A stretch of DNA of 62,000 bases from assembly GCA_963575745.1 (NCBI GenBank), contig CAUYUJ010014171.1, positions 1,016,186-1,078,185 on the forward strand, in the 5' to 3' direction. Within the stretch, counting starts at the first letter, position 1, and the number at the start of each line of letters is the position of its first letter. Of the stretch, positions 22,461-33,159 are shown piece after piece. A model generated the notes under the pieces. The model was not told the origin of the DNA. It searched no databases and worked only from the letters and a program-made list of their open reading frames with translations. Source of the DNA: Prorocentrum cordatum (taxonomy: Eukaryota; Sar; Dinophyceae; Prorocentrales; Prorocentraceae). A program made the translations under genes and the position numbers.

Positions 22461-24510
22461 TGCTACAACTGCGACGATGAGGAGAAGGAGGAGGACGGCG
22501 TTTACCGTTACTACTAATATTGCTCTCCTCGGGGCTCCAACTCCGAGGTAGGGTCGCTCTGGGATAAACTTCTTCCTCCTCCTTCTTCTCGTCCCTCCTT
22601 CCCCTCAGGCTTCTGTTCCTGATCATCCTTTTTATCTTCGCTATGTTGCTTGTTTTCTCCACGAGATCTGGGCATTGCATGGGGGAGGACATGGCGAGGG
22701 CATCTGCGTTTTGAACCGTGCGATTTGCCAACTTCGCAATCGGCTGAGAGGCCTTGCGTTTTTCCAAGCAATCGCCGCTGTTTCTCACAAAGATTGTTTG
22801 ACCAATGAGCGGGTCACAGGTACCTCGGCTCTGACGGTTCAGTACCGATGCATGGGTGGTCGATCTCCAGGGGAGACCTGGTCGACAAAAGGGCCGGCTT
22901 CACACATGGATAGTATCACCAGAATCCATGGATATTGCAGGCCACAAGATGCTTGAAGTGCTTGCGGTGTTTTGGAACCTGCTCGGGAACGGATTTCTGT
23001 ATCTCATGCCGTTCATCTTGGGATCCAGCGTGCGTGGCGTGCAGAGTACGTCCAGCGTGTGGCACTGTAGGGCTGACTGGCTGGATCTGCCACCTGTCAT
23101 GCTCCAATGGAGTTGCAATTTCGACTATTCCGATCGCTCCCACGATACAGTTGCTTGTGTTTTTCTTGGGCACCGCGTGTCCAATCATATCGCGACGTCT
23201 TGGACGCAGCTGGGCATTCTGGAATGGGAAAAGTGGGGGACTCCAGCAGGAAAGAAGGGACGGCCTGTCATCACCAGGCTTTCTTGGTGACCCTACGTTT
23301 TGTCTTATGGTGCTACTTTGGACAGGGGAGAGGCGGCGCAACTCCTCCTCCCGCACCCCCTCCCCCCACGCCCCTCCTCCTGCCCCTTCTCGTCCGCATC
23401 CTGCTCGTCATCCTCATCTAAGTCGGGAAAGTTTTCTCAGAAGTTGGAAAGCGTGCTCGGGATGACTATCGTGAAGGGCAGTGATGTTCTTCTCTTACGT
23501 CGAATCTCCCTGCCATCTCGTCTTGGATTGTCTTGTCCCTGCCTTGTCCGCCCTTCCCTTGCTGGCCAGTGCCGCTCCTCCAAATCGCGACTGATCGGAG
23601 CTCAACTGCTCGGCGACAGCCACTGATCTCACCTCCACAGCCAGTGGGTGCATGAGCTGAAGAAGGAAGTGGTGCACTTCAGAGTCACATTTGCTAAATG
23701 GTGAGACGGTCGGTTGCAGCACGCTGCTGGCCACACTGGTGTGAAACGTCGAAATCGACGACGACAGTGACGACGACAACGACGACAGCGAGAAGGAAAC
23801 GAAGCGAAAGGACAATCGAGGCGAGGCGAAGGAGGGGGAACGTAGCAACCCTGATGGAACTGTCGTGATGCTGCAGCGTGGAATTGTACTGATTATACCG
23901 GCCGTCTGCCCCTTTGGGCTGTTGACCGCTCCCTTCAGAGCGGTTCAGTGCTAGTTGCTAGTGCTTGCTTTCCGCATGCCCTTTTTGCGCGCCCTGCCGG
24001 CGCCTCGCGGCGCACTCCCGCGTTTATCCAGATCCATGTGGCTGCCGCCGCATCCCCTTTCCCTTCAGAAGACGTCGACGGACTACCTCGCCGATCTTAG
24101 CCCAGGATCGGTGTGTACGCCCTCCTGGCTTGGCCAGAAGGCGCAGCCACCGATCCTGGTCCCAGGACGGACCTGGCAATAATCGGTGAGGTGATCAGGT
24201 GTCGTCTCCCGCTCCCCCCCGGAACCTCCACATGCCAGTGGACCTCCTGGGAAGCAGCCAGTAAACTTCAAAAAAAAATGGAAGACAGCGAAATCACCGA
24301 AAACCTTCACCCCCCTCCTGACCCTCCTCCTCATATTTCTCTCCGTCGTTATCGTTCTTCTGGTCCTCTCCTCGTGCGTTTCCTCGTCGCACCACTAGAC
24401 GTGTCGGAGTCGCGCGCAGGAGGTTTTGCTTGAGACCTCCTTGCGATGGGTCATGTATGACCCTGAAGCTTGACCTTTCCGAGCCCTTACACGTATAAAT
24501 CAGGGCCGTT
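22460..24510. other. No recognised gene
   Basis: Moderate GC, fewer repeats. The ORF at 22856-23290 (+, 144 codons) and the opposite frame at 22916-23356 are both complex but carry no motif I know. A GAC-rich stretch lies at 23755-23790. Confidence 0.35.
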
Positions 24511-24514
24511 TTCT

Positions 24515-25095
24515 GAGTATGGTTCTATCCTTCGCGCCGCGCACTTTCGTTTTCAACAACTCTAGCAATTATGTTGATTGAAGGCGATTGGTCTTCAACA
24601 TGCACATTCGTCATAACAGTTTCGATGTGGATGGAGGGTGGGCATTTTGCTTAAACAGTTGGCTGCTAGATCAGCGCCGCACACTTTTTACAAGTTTCGA
24701 GCAGTTTAGCAGATGGAGGGTGGTTCCTTCTCAACATTGGGCTCTCGCATTAGTGCCGCGCACATTAGCTTCGAACAGTTGCCACATGTACGCGGATGGA
24801 GGGCGTTATTGTTCAACATAAAGCTTAGCTTGAAATGACCGGGGATTTCGCTTGTCCAGAAGCGAAAACGGTAGTACAGCAGGTGCGCGGATTCAGCGCG
24901 GTTGCTGGGCTATCGCTCGACAATTCTGCAGTAGTTAACCGGGTAGAGGGCCGCTCCTCTTTTCTTCAGGATGGGGCCCTTGCTGTCTTGCTGTTGATTT
25001 GCTTGGCTCTTCATGATCATACCTATCAGCGTTTCTTTTAGCCAGACGGATGGAGGGTGGTTCGTTTTCAAATGACATGCAGTGACATGCCCATG
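24515..25095 (+). repeat. ~85-bp CGCCGCGCAC repeat cluster (three to four copies)
   Basis: Units contain a CTCGC-AGCGCCGCGCACATTCG core, then TTTCAAC, AACAGTT and GGATGGAGGGTGGTTC. Copies lie near 24534, 24672, 24756 and, degraded, at 25040-25090. A partial copy lies at 26600-26660. The same family forms the arrays at 30.9-31.3 and 32.0-33.0 kb. Confidence 0.75.
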
Positions 25096-25239
25096 GGGCG
25101 CTCGTCTTCCAAATGAGCGCTTCCCGTACTGGAAAGGAATGCTTGAATGGTCTTGATGAGGAGAGGGCCTGGTACGGGAGGACGTATCGCAGCCCTGCTG
25201 AACGCTGACGCATCCTGCGTCTGCTCTGGTTCTCCTTAT

Positions 25240-25543
25240 CCTCCCCGTGCCCTGGAGGCTTCTTGAGGCCTCCAGAGTCCCGACGCAAGCCGGAAACGTC
25301 AGAAAACCTCCCCGCTCGATCTTCGAGGGTCGAGGACAAAGCTCGGCACGTGGCGCCGGATGCCGAGGAGCCCCAAGGCCCGTCCGCTCACCCTTGCGGG
25401 CTCAGGCGCTGCCCTCGCACCGCCGTCGTCGCCGTTCCGTTGTCGCCGCCGCCGCCGTCGTCCGCTGCCGTCCCAGCTGCCGTCGTCGCAGGCCTCGCCG
25501 TCGTTCCGCCACCGCCGCCGCCTGCGTCTTCGTCGTCGTCGGC

Positions 25544-25587
<44 letters not shown>

Positions 25588-25870
25588 ACGGCGACGGTAT
25601 CGTTGGCGTCGTCGTTGTCTTCAGCTCTCCCTCAGGCGGGCTGCCAGTGCCCGCACTGCCGGCAGTGGACCTCTCCGAGCCCCACCTCCCGCCTCGAGGG
25701 TTGCCCTCAGGGGTGGCGGCGGGATGGGGGAGGAGGGAATGTGTTCTTTCCTCCTCCTCCTCCTCCTCCTCATCCTCCTTCTCCTCTTCCTCCTCCTCTT
25801 CCTCCTCCCCCTCGTGTTCCTCCTCGGCCTCCTCGTTCTCCTCCGTCCCTTTTCCTTCAATGATTCCTCC
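25240..25870. repeat. GTC/CTC trinucleotide-rich region
   Basis: (GTC)n is purest at 25530-25585 and CTC-rich at 25750-25850. Overlapping ORFs of 160-216 codons are low-complexity. Confidence 0.8.
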
Positions 25871-25920
25871 CTGTCGCGCCCCCAGACGTGTCGGTAAGTC
25901 GGGCTGAGCGTTTCAGGCAG

Positions 25921-25953
25921 TCTTAGCCGCTTCTGAATCAGAAACGGCTAAGA
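25921..25953. repeat. 33-bp near-perfect hairpin
   Basis: TCTTAGCCGCTTCTGA, one A, then TCAGAAACGGCTAAGA: 16-nt arms with a single mismatch. It sits at the boundary with the following GGA microsatellite. Confidence 0.9.
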
Positions 25954-26065
25954 GGAGGAGGAGGAGGAGGAGGAGGAGGAGGAGGAAGAAGGAGGAGGAG
26001 GAGGAGCAGGAGGAGGAGGAGGGGAGGAGGAGGAGGAGGAGGAGGAGGAGGAGGAGGAGGTGGGA
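25954..26065. repeat. (GGA)n microsatellite
   Basis: GGA repeats with AAGA and CAGGA interruptions. Confidence 0.95.
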
Positions 26066-26149
26066 GAGGAGGAGGAGCACGGATGCGCATGCTCGTACGA
26101 TTCACGCGACCAGGATGGTCGAGCGTGAGGGGTGAGTATGGCTGCGAAG

Positions 26150-26550
26150 TGTGGGTGGGTGAGGGCGGATGAATGGGGGCGAACGCGGGGGCAGAGTGTG
26201 AGTGGCGAGTGCTCAGTGCGAGCGTGGGCGCAGACCGTGGGGGGCGAGTGCTGGGGGCGAGCGCGGGGGCCAAGTGCGAGGGGCGAGTGTGGAGTGCGAG
26301 TGTGGGGTGCGAGTGCGTGCGTGGAGAGTGGGCGTAGAGTGCGGGTGTCGAGTGCGGTGGCCGTGTGCGAGGGACGAGTGTGGAGTGCGAGTGTGGGTTC
26401 GAGTGTGTGCGTAGAGCGTGGGCGTAGAGTGTGGGGGTCGAGTGTGGGGGGCGAGCGCGGGGGCCGAGTGCGAGGGGCGAGTGCGTAGTGCCAGTGTTGG
26501 GCGCGAGTGTGTGCGTCGCGTGTGTGCACTAGTGTGGGGGTCGAGTGTGG
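26150..26550. repeat. G-rich GAGTG/GGGGGC minisatellite
   Basis: Irregular 12-18 bp units such as GGGCGAGTGTGGAGTGCGAG repeat about 25 times, with G and T on one strand and few C. No gene. Confidence 0.75.
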
Positions 26551-26679
26551 TGCGTTTCGGGCCCCCAACCTAGTGCTGGCCCCCCAGACATATTCAATTT
26601 CTGATCCTGAAGCTTGATTCCTGCAGCAGTTTCACGGATGGGGGGCGGGTCGCTCTCGAAATGTTTGACGCCGCTTCGC

Positions 26680-26765
26680 GTATCCCCACCAGCCGGCCCG
26701 TTCGCGACCTTCCGCCGCTGGCGCTTCCGCCTGCGGCTGTAAAAAAAAGAAGTATCCCCACCAGC
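26680..26765 (+). repeat. GTATCCCCACCAGC motif, two of four copies
   Basis: The identical 14-mer occurs at 26680-26693 and 26752-26765 here, and again at 30067-30080 and 30274-30287. Three of the four are preceded by an A-rich run. The sequence between copies differs. Confidence 0.8.
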
Positions 26766-26768
26766 GGT

Positions 26769-26787
26769 CCGTAGCTTCTGGCTCAAG
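26769..26787 (+). other. Spliced-leader-like relic
   Basis: CCGTAGC-TTCTGGCTCAAG matches the 3' 21 nt of the dinoflagellate trans-spliced leader with one substitution and a 2-nt deletion after CCGTAGC. Relict leaders upstream of genes are known in dinoflagellates and mark genes re-inserted from trans-spliced cDNA. The first in-frame ATG of the downstream ORF is 53 nt away. Chance resemblance is not excluded. Confidence 0.45.
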
Positions 26788-26839
26788 CCGTCTCGGCTCG
26801 AGCCCGCCCCTGCTCAGGTGCGGCGATCGGGCCTGGGTG

Positions 26840-27550
26840 ATGGAGTTCGGCGGCGGCGGGGCGCGGGCGCCGCCGGCGCCGCTGGCGCAGCTGGAGCCGC
26901 GGCCGCCCCTGGCGGCCGCCCCCCCCTGGCTCCCCCGCGCAGCGGGCGCCGCGGGCGCCGCGGGCGCCGCGGGCGCCGCAGGCGCCGAGGCCGCCGCTGG
27001 CGCCGCGGCCGCCGCGGGCGCCGCGGGCGCCGCTGGCGCCGCGGCGCTGCGGGCGCCGCGGGCGCCGCGGGCGCCGCTGGCGCCGCGGCCGCCGCGGGCG
27101 CCGCTGGCGCCGCGGCGCCGCGGGCGCCGCCGGCGCCGCTGGCGCCTCGGGCGCTGCGGGCCGCTGCCGCCGCTGCCGCCGCCTCCGCTGCCGCCGCCAC
27201 CGGCTCCCCCCCGGTGGCGGCGGCGGCCGGCGGCGCCGCGGCCGGCGTCGCGGCTGCCCTCGCGGCGGCCGCTGCTGCTGCCGCTGCTGCTGCTGCCGCT
27301 GCCGCTGCCGGCACCCCGCCGGCGGCGGCGGCGGGCGGCGCGGCGGCTGGCGCCGCCGCCGCCGCCCCCGCGGCTGCCTGCGCTTCGGCCGCCGCCGCTG
27401 CCGCCGCCGCCGCCGCCTTCGCTGCCGCCGCCACCGGCTGCCCCCCGGCGGCGGCGGCGGCCGGCGGCGCCGCGCCAGGCGTCGCGGCTGCCTTCGCGGC
27501 GGCCGCTGCCGCTGCTGCTGCCGCTGCCGCCGCCGCTGCCGGCCCCCCGC

Positions 27551-27581
<31 letters not shown>

Positions 27582-27679
27582 CGGCGGCGCCGCGGACAGC
27601 CCCACCGCCAGCCCCGCGGCCAGCCCCACGGCGCCAGCCCCACGGCCAGCCCCGCGGCAAGCAGGAGCCGCAGCAGCAG

Positions 27680-27722
<43 letters not shown>

Positions 27723-28162
27723 GCAACAGCAGCAGCAACAGAACGCAGCAGCTGCAGCAGCCGCAGCAGCACCCGCAGCAGCGACAGCAACAACGGCAGC
27801 ACCCCCCACCACAGCCACAGCAGCAGCTACAGGTGCTGCAGCAACAGCACCCCGCCGCTGCCACAGCAACAACCCCCTATGGGAGCCAGCGGAACCCAAG
27901 AGAATACTCAGAGGTACCATTGCTCCCTCAGCAGCAGCAGCAGCAGCAGAGCAGATTGCTGCCCCACCTCGTGGCATCGCACGCGCAGGGATCAGGTGCC
28001 CCCCCTCTCGTGCACGTTTCGTCTACACGGCGATCTCTGTCACCAATTGCAGCGCTGAGAGCAGAGGCGGAGGCACTATCCATCACAGATGGGCTCTCGC
28101 AGACACACTTTCCAACAAATCGTGTTCTGCGGCGGTTAGCTGCCCCCCCGTGTCTACGATAG
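26840..28162 (+). CDS. Low-complexity Ala/Pro/Arg/Gln-rich ORF (doubtful)
   Basis: A 440-codon frame from ATG 26840 (MEFGGGGARAPP) runs through GCC/GGC repeats. It ends in a Gln-rich segment (QQLQQPQQHPQQRQQQ) and a more complex tail (PYGSQRNPREYSEVPL, SLSPIAALRAEAEALS). An overlapping +1 frame (26818-28230) and three minus-strand frames are equally long. Openness is therefore explained by composition, and coding is unproven. It is favoured over the others only because it follows the spliced-leader-like sequence. Confidence 0.25.
26930..27960. repeat. GCC/GGC and CAG trinucleotide tracts
   Basis: GGCGCC-type repeats at 26940-27600 and CAG repeats at 27665-27960. Extremely GC-rich, with many hairpin-forming CGCCGCGGGCG words. 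Confidence 0.9.
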
Positions 28163-28560
28163 GACGGTGTTTCACAGATGGGGCTCTCGCAGACTCACGT
28201 GCCATCAATCGTGTCATCTGCGGCGGTTAGCTGCGCCCCCCGTGTCAACGAAAGGCCGATGTATCATAGATGGGGCTCTCGCTGACGCACTTCCACAAAA
28301 TCGTGTTACGCGGCGGTTTTCTGCACCCCCCTGTCACGCCGTCGATCAGCTTCCCCACCACTCTCAGCGGCAAGTGCGCCTACTGTCATCAATTGCAGCG
28401 CTGAGAGCAGAGGCGGAGGCACTTTGCAATCATGGATGGGGCTCTCGCAGACACACTTTCCATCAAATCGTGTTCTGTGGCGGTTAGCTGCACCCCCCGT
28501 GTCAACGAAAGGTCGTTGTATCATAGACGGGGCTCTCGCAGACACACTTGCGGCGGACCG
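28085..28560. repeat. 83-93 bp tandem repeat with GCGGCGGTTAGCTGC box
   Basis: Units start GATGGGGCTCTCGCAGACAC near 28088, 28176, 28269, 28435 and 28528. Each has CATCAAATCGTGTTCTG and the box GCGGCGGTTAGCTGC followed by a C6-7 run. The box also recurs inside the duplication that follows. Confidence 0.85.
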
Positions 28561-28604
28561 GATGGGAACGGAAGGGGCAGTTTGCAGTTCCAGCTATGCT
28601 GCGT

Positions 28605-29380
28605 AAGGCTGCTGCGCATGTGCCCCCCATGTGGCGCGTCCGACGCTGGCACACTCCAGCTCGGGCTGCAACGGCGTTGTCCTGCCCCCCCCATCTTTCT
28701 ACGTGTCTTCTGCAGCGGTTAGCTGCACCCCCCACACGTGTAGACGCTCTCGGCGTGCAGCTGCTATCAAGTTACGTGTATCTTGCGGCGGTTAGCTGCG
28801 CCCCCCCTCTCCACGGCAAGGCGCACTCTGAGGGCCGCAGGCCGGCCACGGTGTGGGGCGGCGCCGCTTGCGTGACCTGGCGGGTGTCCTCCTCTGTGCC
28901 CCCGGGGCTCGCCCGCGGCGGCTGCAGTAGCCAGAGCGGGTGGCCAGGAGAGCAGGCTGCTCGGAGGATCCCCCCCCCCACGGATCGCTATGTTGCAAGG
29001 CTGCTGCGCATGTGCCGCCCAGGTGGCGCGTCCGACGCTGGCACACTCCAGCTCGGGTTGCATCGGCGTTGTCCTGCCCCCCCCCATCTTTCTATGTGTC
29101 TTCTGCGGCGGTTAGCTGCACCCCCCACACGTGTAGACGCTCTCGGCGTGCAGCTGCTATCAAGTTACGTATAGCTTGCGGCGGTTAGCTGCGCCCCCCC
29201 TCTCCACGGCAAGGCGCACTCTGAGGGTTGCAGGCCGGTCGCGGTGTGGGGCGGCGCCGCCTGCGTGGCCTGGTGGATGTCCTCCACTGTGCCTCCGGGG
29301 CTCGCCCGCGGCGGCTGCAGTAGCCAGAGCGGGTGGCCAGGCGGGCAGGCTGCTCAGAGGATCCCCCATCCTCGGATCGC
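28605..29380. repeat. 393-bp direct duplication
   Basis: Copy 1 (28605-28996) and copy 2 (28997-29380) align end to end at an offset of 392-393 bp, starting AAGGCTGCTGCGCATGTGCC and ending GGATCC-CGGATCGC. They differ by scattered substitutions and by length changes in C runs. Each contains two GCGGCGGTTAGCTGC-type boxes. Confidence 0.93.
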
Positions 29381-30060
29381 ACCGTACATATTCGGCTGTC
29401 ATTGGTGGGCCTCTTCGCAGCAGGTTGACACTGTGGTGTTCGGAGTGTCGATGGTGTTCACCGACACTGCGGGTTACCATGTCGGGATGCCTCGCCCGAG
29501 TGTTGCCGCCCGGTACAGCCCTCGTTTTTCGCATCGTCGCACCTCCCCGGGCCTTCCCCGCTGGTGCCGACTCGACACTGTGGTTTCGGAAGGACGGCGG
29601 TGTCCTCCGAGGTGAGGGTGACTGTGACGGGCTGCCTTGCCAGTGTGATGCCTCGCCCGCGTTTCTCGGCGCACCTTCCCTTTTCAACGGTGCCGACTCG
29701 TCCGTCGGCCGCCGCCAGCGCCAGCAGCTCTGAAGTGGCGTTCGTTGGCTGCGCGCTGAGTGGTCCAGCCTTCAGCGCCGACGGCCCTTGTTTTCCACCA
29801 CCAGCAGCCGGCCCCCCCGGCTGGTGCCAGTTGTTTGTCTGGGGTGCTGCTCGGAGCTTGGCGCCGCAAGGGCGACGTTCCGTAGCACTTGCACCACTGT
29901 GCGCGCGTTTTTCTGGACCGGGCGGCGCCTAGGGGCGTCATTGTGAATGTGGAGCATTTTGCTCAGTGCACGTGCACCGCACCTCTTGTGTGCAATTAGC
30001 CTGTACCGCCGTCCCGGACACGCTTGTTGCCGCCAGACCGTTGTCGCGCGGCCGCCGACC
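29380..30060. other. No recognised gene
   Basis: Several overlapping ORFs up to 185 codons without recognisable domains. The phrases CTGGTGCCGACTCG and GGTGCCGACTCGTCC recur, hinting at a further degenerate repeat. Confidence 0.3.
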
Positions 30061-30358
30061 AAAAAAGTATCCCCACCAGCTTGCACGCTGGCAGTTCCCC
30101 TGCGTCTCAGTCCCCTCGGCCACCCACCTGAGGCCTCGGCCGGCGCTTAGCCGTCGCCTCGCGCGTTGATATGTTCTATGTTTCCCGCGTTTCCTCTGCC
30201 TAATTAGTCTCTGCGCAGCCCGCTTTGACCTGACTCGCCGCCAGCGCGCTCGCCCGCGGCCGCTGACTAAAAAGTATCCCCACCAGCCCATCCCAAGACA
30301 GCAACTTTTGCGAAGCATACCGGCTGTCGTGGTTTTCGCGCGTACCTCCTCCCGCCTA

Positions 30359-30425
30359 AGGAGGAGGAGGAGGAGGAGGAGGAGGAGGAGGAGGAGGAGG
30401 AGGAGGAGGAGGAGGAGGCGGGGGG

Positions 30426-30461
<36 letters not shown>
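30359..30461. repeat. (GGA)n followed by (GA)n
   Basis: About 60 bp of GGA, a G-rich joint, then (GA)n to 30461. Confidence 0.95.
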
Positions 30462-30464
<3 letters not shown>

Positions 30465-30849
30465 AACAAAAAAAGGAGGGAAGAGGAGGAGGAGTACGAG
30501 GCGGATAAGGAGGAGGAACAGGAGGAGGAGGCGGAAGAGGAGGAGGAGGAGGACATGTGTCAACCCAAGATTCACCAACGATTTTGGAATAACCCCCCCC
30601 CCTTTCAAGCTCCCTCTTCACAGGCCCCTACGACGGTTCATTTCTATTGGAGGAACTGCCTCGTTGGAAGACAACCGTTTGAAGACTGAAGCATGCAGCG
30701 CCGCGGATCAACCTGACCGTTGCGTCTTGGCGATCCTGAGCCGTGCCAGAACGCCATTCTTGGGATGTCGACACCTCGACTCAACGCAACGATGGCGCCC
30801 TCAGAATCCTTACCCTTTCCAATGCACCATTGCTGGTACGTTGACTCCG

Positions 30850-31290
30850 GGGATCCGTGAAACGTTTGCGAAGTTCTAAAAACGAATGTGCGCGCGCCAA
30901 AGCGAAAACCACATTTGGAATCGGAACCGCCCTTAATTCGTGAAGCTCTTGTTTTTTTCAACGACCGCACGCGGCGCCAAGGCGAGTGCCACATAAAAAA
31001 ACACATCCGCAATCAATCCGTGAAGCTCTTGCAAATGTCTTCAATGAATAAGCGCGGCGCTGAGGCGAGAACCACGTTTTGAAAAGGAACAGCCCTCAAT
31101 CCGTGAAGCCCTTGCAATTTGTTACGAACGAATGTGCGCGGCGCCAAGGCGAGCGCCACAGTTTGAAAACGACCCGCCATCAATCCGTGGAACTGTTGCA
31201 ACTGTTGACAGCGAGTGTGCGCGGAGCTAAAGCGAGAGCCACATTTTGAAAACCACCCGCCCTAAATCCATGAAGCTGCTGTCACGTGTT
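30850..31290 (-). repeat. ~83-bp CGCCGCGCAC repeat array, minus orientation
   Basis: Reverse-complement copies of the family (GTGCGCGGCGCC-AAGGCGAG-CCAC, then TTGAAAA, CCGCC and TCCGTGAAGCTCTTGCAA) recur near 30888, 30968, 31049, 31135 and 31217. Confidence 0.8.
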
Positions 31291-31479
31291 AAGCATCAGG
31301 GTCGTAAGTGGTGAGGAAGTCTCAAACGAAACGCCTGGCCCGCCCTAGAAACATGCCTCGGGGTGCGACAGGGGAAAATAATGTATAATGAAAAAGAATG
31401 AAGGTAAATAGTGAGGAGGATCCTCGAGGAGGAGGAGGAAAAAAGGACGATCCGAAGAGATTCTTCGGAGGTCCCTTGT

Positions 31480-31830
31480 TTTTTTTTGGGGGGGCCTCTT
31501 GGAGCGTCTGGGCGGCATCTTGGGTGCCTCGAGGATCCTCTTGCAGCCTTTTTGAGGGCCTCTTGGGAGCCTCTTGGAGGCTTCTTGGGCGCCTCTTGGA
31601 GCCGTCTGGGCGCCTCTTGGGGCCCTCTTGGGGCGCTCTTGGGAGCCTTGGGGACGTTCTTGGAGCCATCTTGAATGACATCGATCAAAAAAGAGGGTTC
31701 CCCATTTAGCGCTGCCCCTTAGGCGCCCCAAAAGTGTCTCTTGGGGCGCTCTTTGGGCGCTTTTGGAGCGCTCTTGGGCGCTCTTGGGGCCGGCTTGGGG
31801 CTCTCTTGGGCCTCTCTTGGGTCCCATCTG
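31480..31830. repeat. CTCTTGGG/CGCTCTTGGG degenerate repeat
   Basis: Roughly 12-15 bp units (GCCTCTTGGGAGCCTCTTGG, GCGCTCTTGGG) in tandem. Same family as at 14.2, 16.9 and 44.1 kb. Confidence 0.8.
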
Positions 31831-31984
31831 TGATGTTCTCTTGGTTCGGAGAATTTTGACATCGTGTCAGGAAAAAAACGTCCAGGTCCAGGGGAGGGGG
31901 TTGGGGGATGGGTAGACCCCTCCCCGAAGGGGAAGAAGGGGGGTGGATCCTCCCTAGACCACCTACGCCCTAAAGGGCTGGTGG

Positions 31985-33010
31985 GATTCAGTTCTCGCTT
32001 CAGCGCCGCGCACGTTCGTTTTCAACGTTTGAAGAAGTTTCGCGGTTTATGGGGGGTTATTTTCAACATCGATGTTTCGCCCTGGCGCCGCGCACGTTGA
32101 TTTTTCAAGTCTGCAAGTGTTTCACGAATGGAGGGCGGTTCCTTGTTTGAATGGTGTTCTCGCCTTGGCGCCGCGTGTACCTGTTCTAACAGCTTGCAAC
32201 CGCTTCGCAGATGGAGGGTGGCTCCTTGTTAAGCGGCTGTTATTGCTTTAGCGCTGCGCGCATTCATATCCAACGTTGTCGGCAGTTGCACGGACGGCGT
32301 CCTTTTCAAATTGTGGTTATAATTACAATACCTGGCACATTTGTCATGGAAAGGCAACAGCTGTAAGGGTGGAGTGGGGAGTCGTTTTCAAAATCCGATT
32401 GTCGCCATCGCGCCGCGCACAGTATATATAGACGTATAACGGTGCAGCAACGTCATGGATGAATGCTGCTCTTTTTCAACCTGTGCCCTTGCCTTAGCGC
32501 CGCGCACACTCGTCTTTAGCATTTGCAACAGTTCAAAGTAAGGAGGTGGAGGCGTTTTGAACATGTGCCTGTCGTCTTCGCGCCGCGCACATTCGTTTCA
32601 GACGCTTGCAACAGTCTCATGGATGACAGGGGGTCGTGTTCAACATGGTTGTTGGTGTTCTCGCCTGCCTTCGTGTCACGCGCAAGTGTCATGCGTTTTT
32701 CAAATTCGCAGCATCTCTACGGATTGAAGGTGGTTCTTTTTCAATGTGGGAGTTCTCGCCTTAGCGCCGTGCTCATTCGATGCAGCAGTTCGCACTAGCT
32801 CCACGGACGGGGGGCGGTTGTTTTTCGATGTGGGGTTCTCGCCTCAGCCCCGCGCTCACTCGTTATAGAACCCTGCGACCGCTTGAGGGATCGAGCACTG
32901 GTCCTGTAACGAGTGTGCTTCTCACCCCCAGCGCCGCGCGCATTCTCTAATCAACGTTTCGCAGGATTGAGGACTGCTCTTTTGCAATGTATCGCCGCAC
33001 ACCCCATTCA
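31985..33010 (+). repeat. ~85-bp CGCCGCGCAC repeat array, plus orientation
   Basis: About 11 copies with cores near 32004, 32078, 32168, 32252, 32411, 32499, 32580, 32671, 32766, 32851 and 32931. The consensus order is GTTCTCGCCTTAGCGCCGCG, CACATTCG-TTTTCAAC, TTGCAACAG, then CACGGATGGAGGGCGGTTC. With the minus-strand array it forms a large imperfect inverted arrangement around 31290-31985. Confidence 0.85.
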
Positions 33011-33159
33011 GCTTAAGGACCCAGGACTTGAACGCACGTTGGGTTGCGTGGATACATGGGCGCTCTTCTTTACGCGGAGCAGTCGCGTACAATTTCCACG
33101 GCGCTCATGGCCACAAGTGTAAAAGCAGGCAACAGTTACGTGCGTCGGAGCTGCACGAC

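Noticed and set aside
26632-27977. Three long minus-strand ORFs (339-410 codons)
   Set aside because: They result from GCC/GGC repeats that leave all frames open; composition is Ala/Arg/Pro/Cys repeats only.
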